Below are positions 27,006-36,449 of a stretch of DNA of 56,061 bases, one piece after another. Source of the DNA: Aphanizomenon flos-aquae FACHB-1287. Lineage in GTDB: Bacteria > Cyanobacteriota > Cyanobacteriia > Cyanobacteriales > Nostocaceae. Made by a program: the position numbers and the translations under genes. Each line of letters begins with the position of its first letter. Position 1 is the first letter of the stretch. The stretch spans positions 1 through 56,061 of the forward strand of contig NZ_JACJTO010000028.1 in the NCBI RefSeq assembly GCF_014698755.1. The letters are read 5' to 3'. Below the pieces are notes generated by a model. That model ran no database searches. It saw only the letters and a program-made list of their open reading frames with translations, and was not told the DNA's origin.

Positions 27006-30000
27006 TTATTGTAATTTTCTGGCGGCTAAATATTGATACATTTGCCAACGGGTATTAACGTCATTTTGGGCTTCTTTAAGCAGTTCTTTGGCTGTTTCTG
27101 GGTTAATTTTGGTCAACATTTTAAACCGATTTTCCATGTACATAGAATTTTCTATTGGTATTTTGGGCGAGCGAGAATCGAGTTGTAGGGGGTTTTCTCC
27201 CTGTTTAATGCGGTCGGGGTGATAGCGATATAATAACCAGCGTCCAGAGTCTACAGCAGCCCTTTGATTTTGCATAGCTGTACTCATGTTAATACCATGA
27301 GCAATACAATGACTGTAGGCAATAATTAATGATGGACCATCGTAAGCTTCGGCTTCTAAGAAAGTTTTTAGGGTTTGTTCATCTTTCGCGCCCATTGCTA
27401 CACTAGCAACATAAACATTACCATAGGTCATGGCCATTAAACCTAAATCTTTCTTAGTTGTAGGTTTACCACCTGCGGCGAATTTTGCTACTGCACCTTT
27501 AGGGGTAGATTTGGACATTTGACCTCCAGTATTAGAATAAACTTCTGTGTCTAATACGAGAATATTAACGTTGCGTCCACTAGCAATGACATGATCTAAT
27601 CCACCATAACCAATATCATAAGCCCAACCGTCACCTCCAATGATCCAAACACTTTTTTTAACTAAATAATCAACGAGAGATTGAAGATTTTTGAACGCAG
27701 ATAAACGCTGACAAACACTGATAGAATCCTCTTTCATCTGCGCTAATCTGTGTTCATCTGCGGTGATAATTTCTTTTAATTTTCCTTTGAGAATAGCAAT
27801 TCGTTCTCGTTGTTGATAAATATCCGATTCGTCTTTTTGTTCTGCGTTGAGAATATCTGTAACTAGAGTTTCACCTATTTGGGGTGCAAGTTGTTGGAGT
27901 AAATAAGCTGCAAATTCTGCTTGTTTATCTATGGAAATGCGGAAACCTAAGCCAAATTCGGCATTATCTTCAAATAGACTATTAGACCATGCTGGACCTC
28001 TACCTTCTGCGTTTTTTGTCCAAGGTGTGGTAGGTAAGTTACCACCATAGATAGATGAACAACCGGTGGCATTAGCGACGATCATGCGATCGCCAAATAA
28101 TTGTGTTACAAGTTTAATATAGGGTGTTTCTCCACATCCTGCACAAGCACCAGAAAACTCAAATAATGGTTCTTGCATTTGCTGTTGATTAATATGATTT
28201 AACTGCAATTTAAGTCTATCTGGGTTAGGAAGATTTAAGAAGAAATCCCAATTTTCTCGTTCTTGTTCTCTTAATGGTTTTTGCGCTGCCATATTAATAG
28301 CTTTTTTGCGTGGTTCGGCTTTATTTTTTGCGGGACAAACATCAACACAAATACCGCAACCAGTACAATCTTCTGCTGCTACTTGAATGGTAAACTTTAA
28401 ATCATGCCAATTGTGTTCTTTTGCATCTGTACTTTTAAAGGTTTCTGGGGCATTTTCTAGTTCTTCTGGTGCATATACTTTAGCACGAATTACACTGTGA
28501 GGACACACCATTACACATTTACCACATTGAATACAAACGTCGGTATCCCAAACAGGAATTTCTTCAGCAATATTGCGTTTTTCCCATTTAGATGTACCTG
28601 TGGGATATGTACCATCTACAGGTAATGCACTCACGGGTAAATCATCACCTTCACGGGCAATCATTTTACCTAAAACATCGCGGATAAATGCTGGTGCATG
28701 ATCGGGAATTGACGACATTTTTATATTATTTTGTTCCCTGTTATTTGTTCTCTTTTCTCTAATTTCATGGAGATTTTCCAAGGTTCTATCAACTGCTTGG
28801 ATATTCATTTGTATAATTTCTTCTCCTTTTTTAATGTAAGTTTTACGAATTGATTTTTTAATTTCTACTATTGCTTCCTCTCTTGTTAAAATACCAGAAA
28901 TAGCGAAGAAACAGACCTGCATTACTGTGTTGATATGTCCACCCATTCCCGCTTCACGGGCGACTTTATAGGCGTTAATTACATAAAATTTGATATTTTT
29001 GTTAATTATCTCTGTTTGGATTATGGGAGGTAATTTATCCCAAACTTCATCTTTATTGAAATGTGAATTTAATAAAAACGTGCCACCAGGAATAATATCT
29101 TTTAATATCAGGAATTTTTCTAAAAATTCCCATTGATGACAAGCGACAAAGTTAGCTTTAGTAATTAAATAGGTAGAACGGATTGGTTGAGAACCAAAGC
29201 GCAAATGAGAAATTGTCACAGAACCAGATTTTTTAGAATCATAAACAAAATAACCTTGGGCATAATTATCTGTTTCTTCTCCAATAATTTTAATTGAGTT
29301 TTTATTTGCTCCCACTGTACCATCTGCACCTAAACCATAGAAAATTGCCCTAACTATATGATCTGATTCTATATTAAATTCGGGATTATATGCTAAACTA
29401 GTATGGGTTATATCATCATTAATCCCGACAGTAAAATGATTTTTTGGTGTTTGCAAATCTAAATTATCAAATACAGATTTTACCATTGCTGGTGTAAATT
29501 CTTTAGAAGATAAACCATATCTTCCTCCCACAACTTTGATTTTGTGAAGTTGGTTTTCTGCTAAGGCTGTAACCACATCTATATATAATGGTTCACCAAT
29601 TGCTCCCGCTTCTTTTGTTCTGTCTAAAACTCCAATACTGCGGGTAGTTTTAGGCAAAGAATTAATAAATCTTTGGGTATCAAAGGGACGATATAATCTA
29701 ACTTTGATAACTCCGACTTTTTCACCTTTTTGATGCAGATAATCTACGGTTTCGTGAACTGTTTCGCAACCAGAACCCATGAGAATAATTATTTTTTCTG
29801 CTTCTGGATGTCCATAATAATCAAATAATTTATATTTTCTGCCTATATTCTCAGCAAATTCATCCATTATCTGTTGAGTAATATCTAGACAAGCTGAATA
29901 AAAAGAATTTACTGTTTCTCTCGCTTGAAAATAAACATCAGAATTTTGTGCCGTTCCTCGTAATACTGGTTTATCAGGTGTTAAACCTCGTAAACGATGA

Positions 30001-30608
30001 GCAATTACTAACTCTAAAGGAATAAATTTTTGCAGGTCTTCAGTTGTTAGTATTTCTACTTTATTGATTTCATGAGAAGTGCGAAAACCATCAAAAAAGT
30101 GTAAGTAAGGAATACGAGATGCTAAAGTTGCTTTTGTGGAAATTAGGGCAAAATCATGGGCTTCTTGCACAGAAGCAGCACACAACATGGCAAAACCGCT
30201 AGTTCTTGCGGCCATGACATCACTATGATCTCCGAAAATAGAGAGGGCTTGGGCGGCAAGCGATCGCGCTGCAACATGAAATACTGTAGATGTAAGTTCA
30301 CCAGCAATTTTATACATATTGGGAATCATTAACATCAATCCCTGAGAAGCTGTAAAAGTTGTTGTCAGTGAACCGCTTTGTAAAGCCCCATGTACAGCAC
30401 CAGCAACCCCCCCTTCACTCTGCAACTGCACCACAGAAGGAACAGTTCCCCAGATGTTCGGTTTTCCCTCACTCATCCAAGTATCGGACCATTCAGCCAT
30501 GGGGGAAGATGGTGTAATGGGATAAATGGCAATCACCTCATTTAGCTGGTAGACAATCTTAGCCACAGCTTCATTACCGTCTATAGTTGCATAGGTTCTC
30601 GTGTTCAT
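27006..30608 (-). CDS. nifJ: pyruvate:ferredoxin/flavodoxin oxidoreductase
   Basis: The 1200-residue homodimeric enzyme converts pyruvate and CoA to acetyl-CoA and CO2, reducing ferredoxin or flavodoxin. Domain order is complete. The N-terminal pyrimidine domain carries YPITPSSPMAEW. The two [4Fe-4S] clusters are CIQCGKCVMVCP and CTGCGICVDVCP. The extra Cys pair SGACAGCGETPY is present, and the TPP site is GDGWAYDIGYGGLDH. In heterocystous species it can feed electrons to nitrogenase or serve dark fermentation. About 26 residues (948-973) lie between KLKEI and NLQSLVDYLV, are encoded by a dispersed repeat, and keep the frame open. The gene heads the run nifJ-DHOD-pfkA. A HetP-like gene lies upstream in the same direction. 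Confidence 0.96.
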   Translation of the reverse strand: MNTRTYATIDGNEAVAKIVYQLNEVIAIYPITPSSPMAEWSDTWMSEGKPNIWGTVPSVVQLQSEGGVAGAVHGALQSGSLTTTFTASQGLMLMIPNMYKIAGELTSTVFHVAARSLAAQALSIFGDHSDVMAARTSGFAMLCAASVQEAHDFALISTKATLASRIPYLHFFDGFRTSHEINKVEILTTEDLQKFIPLELVIAHRLRGLTPDKPVLRGTAQNSDVYFQARETVNSFYSACLDITQQIMDEFAENIGRKYKLFDYYGHPEAEKIIILMGSGCETVHETVDYLHQKGEKVGVIKVRLYRPFDTQRFINSLPKTTRSIGVLDRTKEAGAIGEPLYIDVVTALAENQLHKIKVVGGRYGLSSKEFTPAMVKSVFDNLDLQTPKNHFTVGINDDITHTSLAYNPEFNIESDHIVRAIFYGLGADGTVGANKNSIKIIGEETDNYAQGYFVYDSKKSGSVTISHLRFGSQPIRSTYLITKANFVACHQWEFLEKFLILKDIIPGGTFLLNSHFNKDEVWDKLPPIIQTEIINKNIKFYVINAYKVAREAGMGGHINTVMQVCFFAISGILTREEAIVEIKKSIRKTYIKKGEEIIQMNIQAVDRTLENLHEIREKRTNNREQNNIKMSSIPDHAPAFIRDVLGKMIAREGDDLPVSALPVDGTYPTGTSKWEKRNIAEEIPVWDTDVCIQCGKCVMVCPHSVIRAKVYAPEELENAPETFKSTDAKEHNWHDLKFTIQVAAEDCTGCGICVDVCPAKNKAEPRKKAINMAAQKPLREQERENWDFFLNLPNPDRLKLQLNHINQQQMQEPLFEFSGACAGCGETPYIKLVTQLFGDRMIVANATGCSSIYGGNLPTTPWTKNAEGRGPAWSNSLFEDNAEFGLGFRISIDKQAEFAAYLLQQLAPQIGETLVTDILNAEQKDESDIYQQRERIAILKGKLKEIITADEHRLAQMKEDSISVCQRLSAFKNLQSLVDYLVKKSVWIIGGDGWAYDIGYGGLDHVIASGRNVNILVLDTEVYSNTGGQMSKSTPKGAVAKFAAGGKPTTKKDLGLMAMTYGNVYVASVAMGAKDEQTLKTFLEAEAYDGPSLIIAYSHCIAHGINMSTAMQNQRAAVDSGRWLLYRYHPDRIKQGENPLQLDSRSPKIPIENSMYMENRFKMLTKINPETAKELLKEAQNDVNTRWQMYQYLAARKLQ

Positions 30609-30841
30609 ATTCCTTGACCTTCAGAAACTCATTAATTTTTCGTAATTGGTATTTTCCCAACCATAAATTCCCTGATTTATCTAAAAACGAAAGTTTGAGG
30701 AACTTGTGAGAAAAACTTAGCAGAAATTTCCCATAGGATAGTTGATATAAAATCCCCCGTACTGATCTTAGTATGGGGGCTAAATGATAAAAAAATCCCA
30801 AATTATTCTGGTTTTAAGGAATAATTTTCTTTTCAGTTACT

Positions 30842-31153
30842 CTACCTTTTGGCTGTGGTTAGTAATTGAGATGAATCTCTATAATTAGGACTATTTACAG
30901 AGGTGGAAACATCGGCTTTTTGTTTTTGTTGACTAGATGTTATAGGTGTAACAATTTGGCGATTTTCCTTCATTAATCGGCTGTAAGTCCGTTGTGGAAT
31001 ATAGTGAATTGGATTGTAATCAATGCAACGTAAAATCAGCACACAAGCCCAAGAATACCTTCCATCAGTAATAGCTGCAATGATATTATTGAACTGTTCG
31101 GGAGTGATGACACTATGAAAATCGTTCTGAGAAGAAGAGGCCTGATAGTTCAT
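30842..31153 (-). CDS. HetP-family protein (paralogue)
   Basis: From the ATG at 31153 the protein is 103 residues (the frame is open to an ATG at 31231, but the later start gives a product like other HetP proteins). The core TPEQFNNIIAAITDGRYSWA, CVLILRCIDYNPIHYIP, QRTYSRLMKEN matches the HetP at 48614 in order and spacing. HetP proteins promote commitment of vegetative cells to heterocyst fate, and genomes often carry several paralogues. The C-terminus is a polar tail. It lies upstream of nifJ with 233 bp between them. I see no HetR-type palindrome in front of it. Confidence 0.85.
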   Translation of the reverse strand: MNYQASSSQNDFHSVITPEQFNNIIAAITDGRYSWACVLILRCIDYNPIHYIPQRTYSRLMKENRQIVTPITSSQQKQKADVSTSVNSPNYRDSSQLLTTAKR

Positions 31154-32256
31154 AACTAACCCTGATCTAATCTTGTAGGACTGAAAGTTAATAAGTTGTA
31201 ATAATTCAGAACAGAGAATCTTTAGAGTCAAAATTTATGAGGCTTTTATTGTCAAATTTAGGAATTTTTATCCTAGTTTGAAAAGCCTTCTAAATCATGA
31301 GTTCTAAATTTCTAAATCCTCAATTACAAGCAGAAATTAATTGGATCTTCTAGGTGACAACCTTATCTGGAAGCGATATGCAAAGCATTTAATTCTCTTA
31401 ATAAATAACTTAGATATCTAAGATCGAGTATAGCGATTATTTTTCGACTAAATATCAATATTATTTGTGATTATAAGAGAATTTTATTAATTTTCTGTGA
31501 GGTGAGCAGTGATATATATTCAATTCGATGATATATCATTTAGTTCGTCAGATTTTCGGCAATTGAGAATGATTCGTTTATTAATGTCAACCTGTTCTGA
31601 CGGTTTTTCGCTAAGTTCATTGTTTCATAAAAAATCGGAAAGTATTTCAATAGTCATTCAACTTGCAAATATTTCCTGTTTTTAGGTTTTTAAATTCTCC
31701 TTGTGACATTATTATATCTATAATAGTATGTTTTCCCTAATGAGTAAGCCAAAATGGCATTTTTCTCTATAAAAAGTATACAAAATTTCAGTTTTATCAA
31801 ATCATTATTAAAATACTATCATAAGAGGTATTTACAAAAATGGCATAAAGACATCAATTTATTTTCAGTTATTCTTAATTTTTTGGCTAAGTTAATTACA
31901 CTTAATCAGGAAATACTCAACTTATTAAAAGGTTTTGAGGAATTGAGCAATATTTGTATAAAAATGGACTATTTAAAAAGTGGTATAACTCGTATTTACA
32001 AAATGATAATCATATCAAATGTACGTTAGTGGCTGCTAAAATGTTCACCTATTCTTTATCACATAACTAATAAATTTCCCTCTATCTATAAGAGTAGATA
32101 AAAGTTCATTCTTTAGATAGAAAAAATAATTGACTAACTTATATCATTTTCCAATTTAATGAAGAACACACCGATTTATTCCCTATTTCCTATTCCCTAA
32201 AAATAAAAAACTTTGTACCTCACTACCATGGGAAATGCTATATTTATTATCAGATG
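31154..32256. other. 1.1-kb AT-rich spacer without a recognised gene
   Basis: A 91-codon plus-strand frame at 31754-32029 is mostly Ile/Leu/Lys/Asn and looks like AT-rich chance coding. Near 32208 a short AACTTTGTACCTCACT piece matches the MITE family interior and may be a remnant. No other structure was recognised. Confidence 0.5.
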
Positions 32257-32892
32257 TTAACTTCCTAGAAGTGCGCGAACTTCGTTATCTGTAGTTTGGC
32301 TAAAATCCTCGTACCATAAACCAATTGCAGACATTATTTCTGGACATTGCAAACAAATTATATCATCTACTTCTAAGCGCAATTCTTGACAAGCAGCGAG
32401 GGGTGCAACGGGAACAGCGACGACAATTTTCGCCGGTTGCTGTTGTTGAAGAATAGTTAGGGCTGCTCGCATAGTTGCACCAGTAGCAATACCATCATCT
32501 ATTAAAATCACTATTTTATTTTTAACATTAATTGCTGGTTTATTATCTCGATAAACCTGATTCCGTCGCTTTAATTCTCGCAATTCCTGGTTAATAACTT
32601 GGGTAATTTTTTCTTCATCTATTCCCAAAGAATTAATTATATTTTGGTTGAAAACTATGGTATTTTCAGACGCAATAGCCCCCATGGCCAGTTCTTTGTG
32701 TCCAGGTACACCCAGTTTTCTGACTATACACACATCCATGGCCACATTCAAAAGTTTAGCAACCTCAAAAGCAACTGGAACACCACCACGAGGTAAAGCT
32801 AGTACCAAGACATCTTTAACATTAGTATATGCTTGTAAATGTTGAGCTAACATTTTACCGGCTTGAATGCGATTAGAAAATCTTTTGCTCAT
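32257..32892 (-). CDS. phosphoribosyltransferase family protein
   Basis: The 211-residue protein has the type I PRTase PRPP loop VILIDDGIATGATMRAA, and a hood region with LALPRGGVPVAFEVA. The overall form is the stand-alone phosphoribosyltransferase family often next to stress genes, rather than Hpt/Apt/Upp. The substrate is unknown. It starts 5 bp after the HPt gene on the same strand, so the two are probably co-transcribed, which suggests a signalling link. Confidence 0.8.
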   Translation of the reverse strand: MSKRFSNRIQAGKMLAQHLQAYTNVKDVLVLALPRGGVPVAFEVAKLLNVAMDVCIVRKLGVPGHKELAMGAIASENTIVFNQNIINSLGIDEEKITQVINQELRELKRRNQVYRDNKPAINVKNKIVILIDDGIATGATMRAALTILQQQQPAKIVVAVPVAPLAACQELRLEVDDIICLQCPEIMSAIGLWYEDFSQTTDNEVRALLGS

Positions 32893-32897
32893 GACAC

Positions 32898-33239
32898 TTA
32901 TACTATTTTCTTTAAAGCAATTTCAACTTGTTTATACTCGTTAATCAACCGTGACACCAATTCTAAAACCCCTTCTAAATTACCACTTTTCACCTTTGAT
33001 TCTAATTGTAAGCAAAGCTGATAGAGGTTCATTGCTCCCAAAGAAGCACTGCTAGACTTTAAATTATGAGCTGTCCTACCAAGAGTATTAGTATCTTGAT
33101 TGGTGACAGATGTTTGAATAGCAGCGATCATTCTAGGAGATTCAATCAGATAACAATTGATTATTTCCGCTAAAACTTCCTGATTATCTCCCACCATATC
33201 CAGTAAGGATTTGAAAACCTGAGTATCTATCGGAGACAT
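32898..33239 (-). CDS. histidine phosphotransfer (HPt) domain protein
   Basis: This small single-domain HPt protein is 113 residues from the ATG at 33239 (the frame is open ten codons further). The phosphoacceptor His58 lies in RTAHNLKSSSASLGA, the defining HPt motif, and helices before and after complete the four-helix bundle. It would relay phosphate between a hybrid kinase and a response regulator, neither of which is in this window. The next gene starts after 5 bp, so an operon with the phosphoribosyltransferase is likely. Confidence 0.9.
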   Translation of the reverse strand: MSPIDTQVFKSLLDMVGDNQEVLAEIINCYLIESPRMIAAIQTSVTNQDTNTLGRTAHNLKSSSASLGAMNLYQLCLQLESKVKSGNLEGVLELVSRLINEYKQVEIALKKIV

Positions 33240-33427
33240 GAATAAAATTTTGAGCCTGTTAAATTTCAATATTTTGACTTTATTAATATAGCAACCGACA
33301 AGCCAGTTAAAATATTAATTGTTCATAAACTTGAAAAATTCATCAGTCTATATGAGGTACAAAGTTTTTAGTTTTAGGGAATAGAGAACAGAGAACTGGT
33401 GCGTACTTCATGAGACTGGGAAACGTA

Positions 33428-33871
33428 TTAATTTTCTTTCACATTCAAAGCATATTCTTTAAACCTTTCTAAATCCGCTTGAATTGTAGACTCTACCACC
33501 TTCCCTAAAAACAAATTATCCATAAGTTTACCAATTAAGCCAGGAATAGCGTAGGAAACGGTCATTTTGACAATACTATTACTTTGGCGATTATAAAAGC
33601 GAATTGCTCCTTGATTTGGTAAACCATCTACTGATTCCCATTGAATAATTTGATGAGAAATTATTTTGGTAATTCGAGATTTCCAAGAGAAATTTAACCC
33701 TCCTGTACTCAGTTTCCACAGAGAAATTTCTGGGTTATCTTCGGAAATTTTCACGGAATCAATCCATTTCATCCATTTAGGCATTTGCTCTAAATCAGAC
33801 CACAAACCCCAGGATAATTCTATAGGAACTTCTACTTCTACTTGTACACTATGTTCTAACCATTCACTCAT
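33428..33871 (-). CDS. SRPBCC (START-like) protein, downstream of zds
   Basis: The 147-residue protein has the SRPBCC/cyclase-dehydrase pattern: VEVEVPIELSWGLWSDLEQMP at the start, MKWIDSVKI, and a final helix IQADLERFKEYAL. The fold forms a hydrophobic pocket for lipids or pigments. In Synechocystis a gene of this family follows zeta-carotene desaturase (slr0940-slr0941, from memory), and here it follows zds on the same strand, with an STRR array in the 264-bp spacer. A role with carotenoid intermediates is suggested by that linkage only. Confidence 0.8.
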   Translation of the reverse strand: MSEWLEHSVQVEVEVPIELSWGLWSDLEQMPKWMKWIDSVKISEDNPEISLWKLSTGGLNFSWKSRITKIISHQIIQWESVDGLPNQGAIRFYNRQSNSIVKMTVSYAIPGLIGKLMDNLFLGKVVESTIQADLERFKEYALNVKEN

Positions 33872-33891
33872 AGGATTTTAGATTTTAGACT

Positions 33892-34034
33892 GGTAATTGG
33901 TAATTGGTAATTGGTAATTGGTAATTGGTAATTGGTAATTGGTAATTGGTAATTGGTAATTGGTAATTGGTAATTGGTAATTGGTAATTGGTAATTGGTA
34001 ATTGGTAATTGGTAATTGGTAATTGGTAATTGGT
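33892..34034. repeat. near-perfect GGTAATT heptamer array (~20 copies)
   Basis: About 143 bp of uninterrupted 7-bp units, GGTAATT, with almost no variation. This high uniformity suggests recent expansion. It lies between zds and the SRPBCC gene, inside what looks like a conserved operon. Confidence 0.95.
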
Positions 34035-34050
34035 GATTATGAAATCATAA

Positions 34051-34128
34051 TTCCCTATTCCCTATTCCCTATTCCCTATTCCCTATTCCCTGTCCCCTGT
34101 CCCCTGTCCCCTGTCCCCTGTTCCCCAT
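34051..34128. repeat. CCCTATT and CCCCTGT heptamer arrays
   Basis: A second STRR array directly follows the first. It starts with CCCTATT units and changes to CCCCTGT units part way along, which shows turnover by unit-to-unit mutation. Confidence 0.9.
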
Positions 34129-34135
34129 TTGTCAC

Positions 34136-35575
34136 CTACTTCTTCAGACTTTCTAAAATTACCTTAGCTGCACGTTTTCCAGAGACTGTTGCTCCTTCCA
34201 TGCTGTCAATATAATCTTGTTGTGTATAACTTCCCGCGAGGAAAAAGTTAGAGATAGGTGTTTTTTGATTGGGACGATAAGCGTCCATTCCTGGTGCTTC
34301 TCTGTATAAAGATTGAGCTAATTTAACAACGTTGTACCAAGTCATGTTTAGATCTCTGGAGGAAGGGAACAGTTCATGGACTTGTTTAAGAACGTGGTGA
34401 GCAATCTCTTCATTGCTTTGTTTAATAAAAGGATCTCCCGGTGTCAATACCAGTTGCAATAATGAACCCTCCCCAGGACGATAATAATCCGCAGGACTAG
34501 TTAAGGCCAAATCAGCAAAACAGGAAAAATCAGCATCAGCGGTATACAACAAGTTATCTATCCCTACTGCGTGATTTAGCTGGTTGCGTTTTTCCTCATC
34601 TTGTAATTCTGTCACCCAACCATTAAATCGTAGCTGCACTGTGGCGACTGGGACCGCATCTAATTTATAAATGTTATCAAATTCTGGCCATTTTCGCCAA
34701 GGTTGGGGTAAAACTCGCTGAATTCCAGGAACATCACAAGCACAAAGATAAGCATCAGCATTGATCACTTCTTCTGTATCACCCTGAGCAACTAGTATAC
34801 CAGTAACCTGAGTTTCTTCTCCCGACTCAGCAAACTGAATTTCCCGCACTTGACGACGGGTGTATATTTTTGTGCCTCTTTCTTCTAGATATTTAACAAT
34901 AGGTTTGTGTAAATATTCCTGGGGTGAACCTTCTAGCATTCGCAGAACTGAAGCTTCGGTTCTAACTGCAAAAAACTGGAAGATCGTCAACATACACCGA
35001 GCAGAAATATTGTCACAATCTATAAATCCCAGAGCGTAAGCAATTGGATTCCATAGACGCTTAATACTACCTTTACTGCCTCCGTGACGATAGAACCAGT
35101 CAGAAAAACTGATTTTATCTAATTTGCGGATAGTTTTCATTGCCCCGTCAAAGTCTACCAAACCCTGAACTATGGGACTAGTACCCAGAGCGATAGCATT
35201 TTGGAATTTATCTTGTAGGGAAAGTTGGGAAGTGGTGAAAAACGCCTTTAATCCATTAAAAGGCGCACCAGTAAAAAAGCGAAAATCTAACGCCCCGGTT
35301 TTTCCACCTTTATTGATAAAAGTATGACTATGTTCTTTTAGGCGTAAATTATCTCCAGCACCTACCTTCTCCATTAATGCAAATAGATTGTAGTAGCAGC
35401 CGAAAAAGACGTGCAGTCCCATTTCAATATGATTGCCCTCACTGTCTACCCAACTGCTGACTTTACCACCTACAAAGGGGCGAGACTCGAAAATTTCCAC
35501 CTCGCAACCTGCATCTACTAAATCTACAGCAGTTACTAATCCCGCTAATCCCGCACCTACAATTGCAACGCGCAT
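34136..35575 (-). CDS. zds: 9,9'-di-cis-zeta-carotene desaturase
   Basis: The 479-residue FAD enzyme (CrtQ/Zds) converts zeta-carotene through neurosporene to lycopene in the plant-type carotenoid pathway. It starts with the dinucleotide-binding motif [21 protein letters not shown] and then [10 protein letters not shown]. The C-terminal FAD signature has [20 protein letters not shown]. It resembles phytoene desaturase PDS, but segments such as [15 protein letters not shown] and [13 protein letters not shown] are Zds-type, and length fits. A membrane-peripheral location is expected. An SRPBCC gene follows on the same strand. Confidence 0.93.
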   Translation of the reverse strand: MRVAIVGAGLAGLVTAVDLVDAGCEVEIFESRPFVGGKVSSWVDSEGNHIEMGLHVFFGCYYNLFALMEKVGAGDNLRLKEHSHTFINKGGKTGALDFRFFTGAPFNGLKAFFTTSQLSLQDKFQNAIALGTSPIVQGLVDFDGAMKTIRKLDKISFSDWFYRHGGSKGSIKRLWNPIAYALGFIDCDNISARCMLTIFQFFAVRTEASVLRMLEGSPQEYLHKPIVKYLEERGTKIYTRRQVREIQFAESGEETQVTGILVAQGDTEEVINADAYLCACDVPGIQRVLPQPWRKWPEFDNIYKLDAVPVATVQLRFNGWVTELQDEEKRNQLNHAVGIDNLLYTADADFSCFADLALTSPADYYRPGEGSLLQLVLTPGDPFIKQSNEEIAHHVLKQVHELFPSSRDLNMTWYNVVKLAQSLYREAPGMDAYRPNQKTPISNFFLAGSYTQQDYIDSMEGATVSGKRAAKVILESLKK

Positions 35576-35620
35576 TCCCTCGTTCCTTGTTCAGTTTCTT
35601 TACAAATTGTAACTGAATTG

Positions 35621-35789
35621 TTGACATACTCACCGACCTGAAGGTGCGGTGATTCTTGACACTTCAATGAAACACGCCACAAGTGGTCTTATCGTCCCTC
35701 CATGTCCGTTTAAAGTCTCCCAATGCCCTATGGCGACTATGACCAAATTTTAACATAAAGCCGTCCTAGAAGGACGGGGCTTGTGTCCC
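35621..35789. mobile_element. 169-bp IS200/IS605-type MITE, copy 1
   Basis: The left end TTGACATACTCACCGACCTG carries a CACCG...CGGTG hairpin, and the right end has the CCGTCCTAGAAGGACGG palindrome then GGCTTGTGTCC. Ends like these are typical of IS200/IS605 family elements with subterminal palindromes. There is no transposase or TnpB. The copy at 49291-49459 is inverted, the same length and differs at only a few positions. The interior (AAGTGGTCTTATCGTCCC, GGCATTGGGAG on the other strand) is also conserved. Confidence 0.8.
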
Positions 35790-35860
35790 GTCTTTTCGGT
35801 CAATTGTCAGTTGTCAGTTGAAAATATCTTCTCCCTGTTCCCCTGCTCCCCTGCTCCCTA

Positions 35861-36025
35861 TCAGCTAATTACCACTTCATCACCCTGGGGTAAACTTCTA
35901 ATTAATTCCCGAATCACGTCCGTTGCGGGTCTACCTGTCTGTTGACAATATTTTTCTAGTTTTTCCGCTTCTTGCGTTGCGAGATTAACTGTTATGCGTT
36001 TAACCGCCCATTTTTTATTTGTCAT
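35861..36025 (-). CDS. small ribbon-helix-helix protein
   Basis: The 54-residue protein starts at the ATG at 36025 (the frame is open 16 codons further, but the domain begins right after this ATG). VKRITVNLATQEAEKLEKYC is a beta strand and first helix, and GRPATDVIRELIRSLP is the second: the CopG/Arc plan. Such proteins are DNA-binding antitoxins or stand-alone repressors. No toxin gene is adjacent on either side. Confidence 0.7.
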   Translation of the reverse strand: MTNKKWAVKRITVNLATQEAEKLEKYCQQTGRPATDVIRELIRSLPQGDEVVIS

Positions 36026-36449
36026 TATTATGCACTTTGCTGTATAGTAACTTGATTTAGAGAGTCTGGTCACTCAAAACAAAAATGATACTATGAAAGT
36101 TAATCAGAATTAAAAAGGTAACAAAGACACTAATCCTATTTAAAATTTTCAGTGTGTCAACTACTTGCCCAAATAAATTTGGCGATAACTTTGCTTGAAT
36201 ACAGGGAAGTCCTTGTTATTTTAACCTGAGTACCATTGATTCGACCTATCAATGTGCTCATAGGAAACATAGATATCCTTTGATGTATAGGACTCCCATT
36301 TGATTTTCGATAGTTTGCGTGGCGTAGCCATACAAAACTTGTTACTTAATATCCTACAATCCTCTTACCTTTTGCTTTTTGCTTTTCTACGTAAGAAGAT
36401 TCAGAGATCAAACCAGACTCCTATATAAATTCTAGGTATATCTATTTCT
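36026..36449. other. spacer with a short dispersed repeat
   Basis: No gene is seen. Near 36320 the sequence GCGTGGCGTAGCCATAC belongs to a dispersed repeat type that is also seen at about 20992-21010. Confidence 0.5.

Noticed and set aside
31754-32029. 91-codon frame in the AT-rich spacer
   Set aside because: Composition is Ile/Leu/Lys/Asn-rich with no motif or ribosome site; looks like chance.
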